From contig JAEDGJ010000106.1 in the NCBI GenBank assembly GCA_016297585.1, positions 1 to 8,539 on the forward strand: a stretch of 8,539 bases of DNA, written 5' to 3'. The notes under the pieces are model-generated. The model was not told the DNA's origin and did no database searches. It was given only the letters and a program-made list of their open reading frames with translations. Position numbers and translations under genes: made by a program. Positions within the stretch are counted from its first letter, which is position 1; every line of letters starts with the position of its first letter. This document shows, piece by piece, positions 5,454 to 8,539 of this stretch. This DNA is from Clostridiaceae bacterium (lineage in GTDB: Bacteria; Bacillota; Clostridia; Oscillospirales; QAMX01).

Positions 5454-7787
5454 TCACTTTACAGGCGTGCGCCGCATACGCACCGTAAAGGTGACGTCTC
5501 CGGTCTGCGAGAGATCGACGGCGGTCATGCCGCGCGCCTGCAGAGCGGCGACGGTGCCCCGGTTCAGCTCCACATAGGAGGACAGCAGGCAGAGGTCTGC
5601 CGAAAACGGGGGAAGGTGCGTGGTATAGTAGTCTCCGGCGACCGCGACGTTTGCGCCGGGGATGCCGCGGCGGGAGAGAATCGCGGACAGCTCGTCTGCA
5701 CCGATGCTGCCGGGGATGAGAAAGCTGTAGCCGCCCGCCGTCAGATAGGCGGCCATGCGGCAGGCGTCAAAGCCCTCCGTATCCGAGACCAGCACCTGGA
5801 GCTGCGCACCGCCGACGGTCAGCAGCAGGTCGTCCGTCACCGTATAGCAGCGCGCGGCGGCGGACGGGACGTCGTCGGCGCCGGAGGCGGGGAGGAGCAT
5901 CGTATCGACCGGGACGGCGGCCAGCAGGTCGGACAGTCCGCTCTTCGACGCGCTTTTGCCGTCCGTGAGCAGCAGCAGATCGATCTTGCGGATGCTGCGG
6001 CTTTCCAAAAACTCCGCCAGCTTTTCCCCGGCGCCGATGCCGCCGCAGTTGATGACGGCGCAGTCGCCGCCGCGTATTAAAACGGTGCACTGACCGCCGC
6101 GCGTATCAAGCGAGGTGATCTCCAACGTGCGATCGGCGTCCAGCATCCCCAGAAACGCAATGCAGCACAGCGCGATGGCGCAGGAGGACAGCATGCAGCG
6201 CAGGAGTTTCCGGGAGCGGGAAAGATAGAGCAGCAGCAGCTCGGCGTAGAGCGTGACCAGCCCGATGACGACGTAGCGATTCTGCGCCGAGAGCGTGGAA
6301 ACCGGCCAGTCCGCCATGCGGGGAACGATCCATCGCTGAAATCCGACCAGAGCCGACACGGGTTTTGCCAGAAACTGCGCCGCGCCGGGCAGAAACGGAG
6401 ACAAAAGCGCCGTGACGATGCCGCCCGCGAAGGCCAGCTCCGTCGCCCAGACCACCAGCAGATTGGCAAGCGGCGCGATGAGGGAAAAAGAGCCGAACAG
6501 GAAAACGAGAATGGGCAGCACAAAGACCTGCGCCGTCAGCGTGGTCGCGAGCATCGTGACCGGCAGCGAAATCAGCCGCCTTACCGGCCACGGCAGCACG
6601 CGGAAGGGCTTCATCATGGCCGCCCGGAAGCGCGCGCCGTATCGCGTCAGCCCGAGCGTCGAGAAAAAGGACAGCCACAGTCCGGCGTCCTGTACGGCGT
6701 AGGGGTTCATCACCAGCATGAAGGCCGCGGTGACAAAGAGACTGTTGGTCGATTCGGCGCGTTCGCCGAGCAGGAGGGCTGCCAGCAGGATGATCTGCAT
6801 AATGACCGCGCGCACGACGGACGCGCCCGCGCCGGTGATGAACGCGAACAGGATGACCGCCGGAATGGCCGCCGCGGCTCCCGCACGGCGGCGGAGAAAC
6901 AGCAGCAGAAAAAAGCCCGAGATCAGCGAGACGTTCATGCCCGACACCGCCATGACATGCGACAGTCCGACGGTGCGCATATCGTCCTCAAAGCCCGGGG
7001 GAAGTTTGGATTTGTCGCCCAGAATCAGCGAGAGAAGAATCCCCGCGTCTCCCGCCTCATACAGCGCGTCCAGCCTTTCACCGAACCAGTGCGCGCACCG
7101 GGCGGGCAGCACATAGCGAATGAAGCTGTACGAAAAGGACGCGGGAGCGGGGGAGAGCGAATACGCGCCGCGGGTTTCGGCCGTCACATAGATGCGGTGC
7201 GCGCGGTAGTAGCTTTCCCGCGCGAAATCGGCCGTATCCTCCGGAATGCGGTAGTGCAGACGGCCGGAAAGGGTCATCCCGGATTCCGGCGCATCGTCGG
7301 CGGAGAGGTAGATAGTGCTCAGGAATGGGCGGATGTCCTGTCCGTTGAGGCGGAAAACCCGGATTTTGACCCGCAGGCGGTCGTCGTAGCGGGTGCCGTA
7401 GTCGAGGACCGTCGCCTCGGTATCCAAATTGCTGCCGGCGCAGTGCAGCACGGGCCGGTAGCAGCGCACGTCGAACGTATGCGCCGACAGCGCCGCGAGC
7501 GCGACACCGAAGGCGAGGAGCACCGGCAGCGCGGGAAGCCCGCGGAGCTGATGCAGAAAGCTCAGGACGATGAAAACAAGAACGGCCGCGGCAGCCGCTG
7601 CCGCTTTCCAGACGGAGGGGAGCGGCAGCACTGCGAAACTCGTGAGGATGACCGCGCAGGACAGCCAGATGCCGGGGAGGGTGTCCCCGGTGGAAAGGAG
7701 TTTCCGTATCTGGGAAGACAGAGAAAAGAGGCTGCGGAAACCGTTTTTCAAAGCAGATTCCCCCCGCGGCTCGGCCTTTTTCTTCAT
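5454..7787 (-). CDS. comEC: ComEC/Rec2 family competence membrane protein
   Basis: ComEC forms the inner-membrane channel for single-stranded DNA during natural transformation. The 777-residue product has the family order: hydrophobic N-terminus (about 38-100), a DUF4131-type soluble region (about 105-215), the multi-helix competence domain (about 240-525) and a C-terminal metallo-beta-lactamase-like domain (about 553-777). Signatures are GLSHVMAVSGMNV at 274-286, VVRAVIM at 324-330 and LSFFSTLGL at 372-380. The lactamase-like domain is odd: the place of the usual THxDxDH metal motif reads TDGKSASKSG (608-617), and the usual DTG reads NCG (580-582). Start: the ATG at 7787 gives the longest frame but has no ribosome binding site and overlaps the -10 of a promoter; a TTG at 7751 behind GGGGGGA is a good alternative (765 residues). 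The recombinase gene ends 72 bases upstream on the same strand. The family call is very secure, the start is not. Confidence 0.93.
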   Translation of the reverse strand: MKKKAEPRGESALKNGFRSLFSLSSQIRKLLSTGDTLPGIWLSCAVILTSFAVLPLPSVWKAAAAAAAVLVFIVLSFLHQLRGLPALPVLLAFGVALAALSAHTFDVRCYRPVLHCAGSNLDTEATVLDYGTRYDDRLRVKIRVFRLNGQDIRPFLSTIYLSADDAPESGMTLSGRLHYRIPEDTADFARESYYRAHRIYVTAETRGAYSLSPAPASFSYSFIRYVLPARCAHWFGERLDALYEAGDAGILLSLILGDKSKLPPGFEDDMRTVGLSHVMAVSGMNVSLISGFFLLLFLRRRAGAAAAIPAVILFAFITGAGASVVRAVIMQIILLAALLLGERAESTNSLFVTAAFMLVMNPYAVQDAGLWLSFFSTLGLTRYGARFRAAMMKPFRVLPWPVRRLISLPVTMLATTLTAQVFVLPILVFLFGSFSLIAPLANLLVVWATELAFAGGIVTALLSPFLPGAAQFLAKPVSALVGFQRWIVPRMADWPVSTLSAQNRYVVIGLVTLYAELLLLYLSRSRKLLRCMLSSCAIALCCIAFLGMLDADRTLEITSLDTRGGQCTVLIRGGDCAVINCGGIGAGEKLAEFLESRSIRKIDLLLLTDGKSASKSGLSDLLAAVPVDTMLLPASGADDVPSAAARCYTVTDDLLLTVGGAQLQVLVSDTEGFDACRMAAYLTAGGYSFLIPGSIGADELSAILSRRGIPGANVAVAGDYYTTHLPPFSADLCLLSSYVELNRGTVAALQARGMTAVDLSQTGDVTFTVRMRRTPVK

Positions 7788-7815
7788 TGTAGCGGATGAA
7801 AGCGCGGTTTGTCAA
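7786..7815 (-). promoter_or_regulatory. comEC: Likely sigma-A promoter for comEC, overlapping its apparent ATG
   Basis: On the - strand TTGACA (7810-7815) is followed after 18 bases by TACAAT (7786-7791), 11 of 12 consensus positions. The last two bases of the -10 are the first two of the ATG at 7787. The predicted transcript would start near 7779, inside the annotated frame. It would carry GGGGGGA (7759-7765) about 8 bases before the TTG at 7751. The rest of the 72-base gap to the recombinase gene holds nothing else that I can identify. Confidence 0.7.
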
Positions 7816-7859
7816 GACTGCTCATGTGAAAAACGTAAATTTTTATGCCGAATCAGCGC

Positions 7860-8539
7860 CTATTTTTCATCCGGTTCCGAAGACTCCGGAACGTTTGCCT
7901 TCTTTCGGACATGGTGGGCGAGGGGATTGGCGCGCGCGGCGTCCCGCAGGCTCGCGTCGGACAGATGCGTATAGATCTGCGTGGTGCTGAGCTGCTCATG
8001 ACCGAGAAATTCCTGCACCGTGCGGATGTCCACGCCGTTCTGATACATCAGCGTCGCCGCCGTATGGCGCAGCTTATGCGTCGAGTAGCCTCTTCCGGAA
8101 AGCCCCGCCGCCGACAGATGCTTTTCGACCAGCTTTTTGACCGTCTGCACGCCGATGCGGTTTAGCTGGCGGCTGACAAACAGCGCGTCGCGGTCGAGCG
8201 CCGAGCGGGGTGTCAGCCGGGTCGGCAGATAGTCCTCCAGCGCGTCGCGGCAGGCGTCGTTTAAGTAGATGATGCGTTCCTTGCTGCCTTTGCCGTGCAC
8301 GCGCAGCGAGTCGTCCTGGATGCTCGAGAGGTTCAGCGCCGCGAGCTCCGACACCCGCAGCCCGCAGTTGAGAAACAGCGTCAGGATGCAGTAATCGCGC
8401 TCTTTGAACTGCCCGTCCACGGCGTCCAGCAGAGTGCCGGCCTCGTCCGCGGTCAGGTATTTTGGTAAAGACTTTTTAATAATAGGATTTTCCAGCTCGA
8501 GCGTCGGATTGTTGTCAAAATAGTTCCGTTTTACGGTCA
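7860..8539 (-). CDS. Tyrosine recombinase (XerC/XerD type), 5'-truncated by the window edge
   Basis: The frame ends at TAG 7860-7862 and stays open to the right edge, so the gene begins beyond 8539; the GTG at 8420 is internal. The upstream codons translate to the end of the SAM-like N-terminal domain and the typical linker (KKSLPKYLTADEA, about 8442-8480). The catalytic domain is complete. Counting from the codon at 8420, Arg22 lies in CGLRVSEL, Lys44 in GKGSKER, His115 and Arg118 in HKLRH, His141 in LGHEQLSTTQ, and the nucleophile Tyr150 in IYTH. All active-site residues are present, so it should be active. Xer enzymes resolve chromosome dimers at dif, while related integrases move elements; the compact catalytic domain and the housekeeping neighbours favour a Xer-type protein. 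XerC, XerD or a paralogue cannot be told apart here. It lies 72 bases upstream of comEC, which has its own promoter. Confidence 0.92.
   Translation of the reverse strand, partial: TVKRNYFDNNPTLELENPIIKKSLPKYLTADEAGTLLDAVDGQFKERDYCILTLFLNCGLRVSELAALNLSSIQDDSLRVHGKGSKERIIYLNDACRDALEDYLPTRLTPRSALDRDALFVSRQLNRIGVQTVKKLVEKHLSAAGLSGRGYSTHKLRHTAATLMYQNGVDIRTVQEFLGHEQLSTTQIYTHLSDASLRDAARANPLAHHVRKKANVPESSEPDEK

Noticed and set aside
5041..5577. + strand open frame crossing the tRNA gene
   Set aside because: It spans a tRNA, two promoter boxes and a terminator on the other strand, and shows no protein signature.
6957..7799. Long + strand open frame of 280 codons opposite comEC
   Set aside because: Its translation is rich in Arg, Gly and Glu with no recognisable motif, and the opposite strand is an unmistakable ComEC.
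7860..8539. Phage or integrative-element integrase inserted at tRNA-Pro
   Set aside because: comEC lies between the recombinase and the tRNA, no attachment-site repeat of the tRNA end is seen, and no excisionase or phage gene is present.

Overview
The window looks like a chromosomal segment of a GC-rich Clostridia-type Firmicute, possibly a gut Oscillospirales relative. The support is strong AGGAGG-type ribosome binding sites, consensus sigma-A promoters, a tRNA gene with an encoded CCA, an SpoIIE-free but typical housekeeping mix (rmuC, comEC, a Xer-type recombinase) and proteins of Firmicutes flavour (YcxB-like, TIGR04076). The taxonomic call is inference. There is no CRISPR array, insertion sequence or phage module here.

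Layout: bases 1-2848 carry three genes on the + strand, closely spaced and probably one transcript. They are a 5'-truncated rmuC, a small TIGR04076-family protein and a Gfo/Idh/MocA oxidoreductase. A bidirectional terminator (2883-2911) separates them from everything to the right, which lies on the - strand. In order of - strand transcription, from the right edge leftward, these are: a tyrosine recombinase that runs off the right edge; comEC with its own promoter; tRNA-Pro(GGG) with a perfect consensus promoter; a two-helix YcxB-like membrane protein; and a putative cytoplasmic glycoside hydrolase with its own extended -10 promoter.

How they fit: the oxidoreductase and the glycosidase-like protein face each other across the shared terminator and could both serve sugar or sugar-acid catabolism, but they are separately transcribed. 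RmuC, ComEC and the recombinase all touch DNA maintenance or uptake; they are in two opposite transcription blocks and no common pathway is evident.

The points most worth a second look are these. (1) Two terminator-like hairpins flank the YcxB-like gene; they share a conserved apical core but have different, internally compensated outer stems. (2) The ComEC C-terminal metallo-beta-lactamase-like domain has lost the usual metal-binding motif. (3) A near-consensus promoter has its -10 box overlapping the apparent comEC ATG, which argues for a downstream TTG start. (4) RmuC has an exact 73-residue coiled-coil duplication built of 11-residue repeats. I found no clear multi-gene defence or otherwise unknown system.
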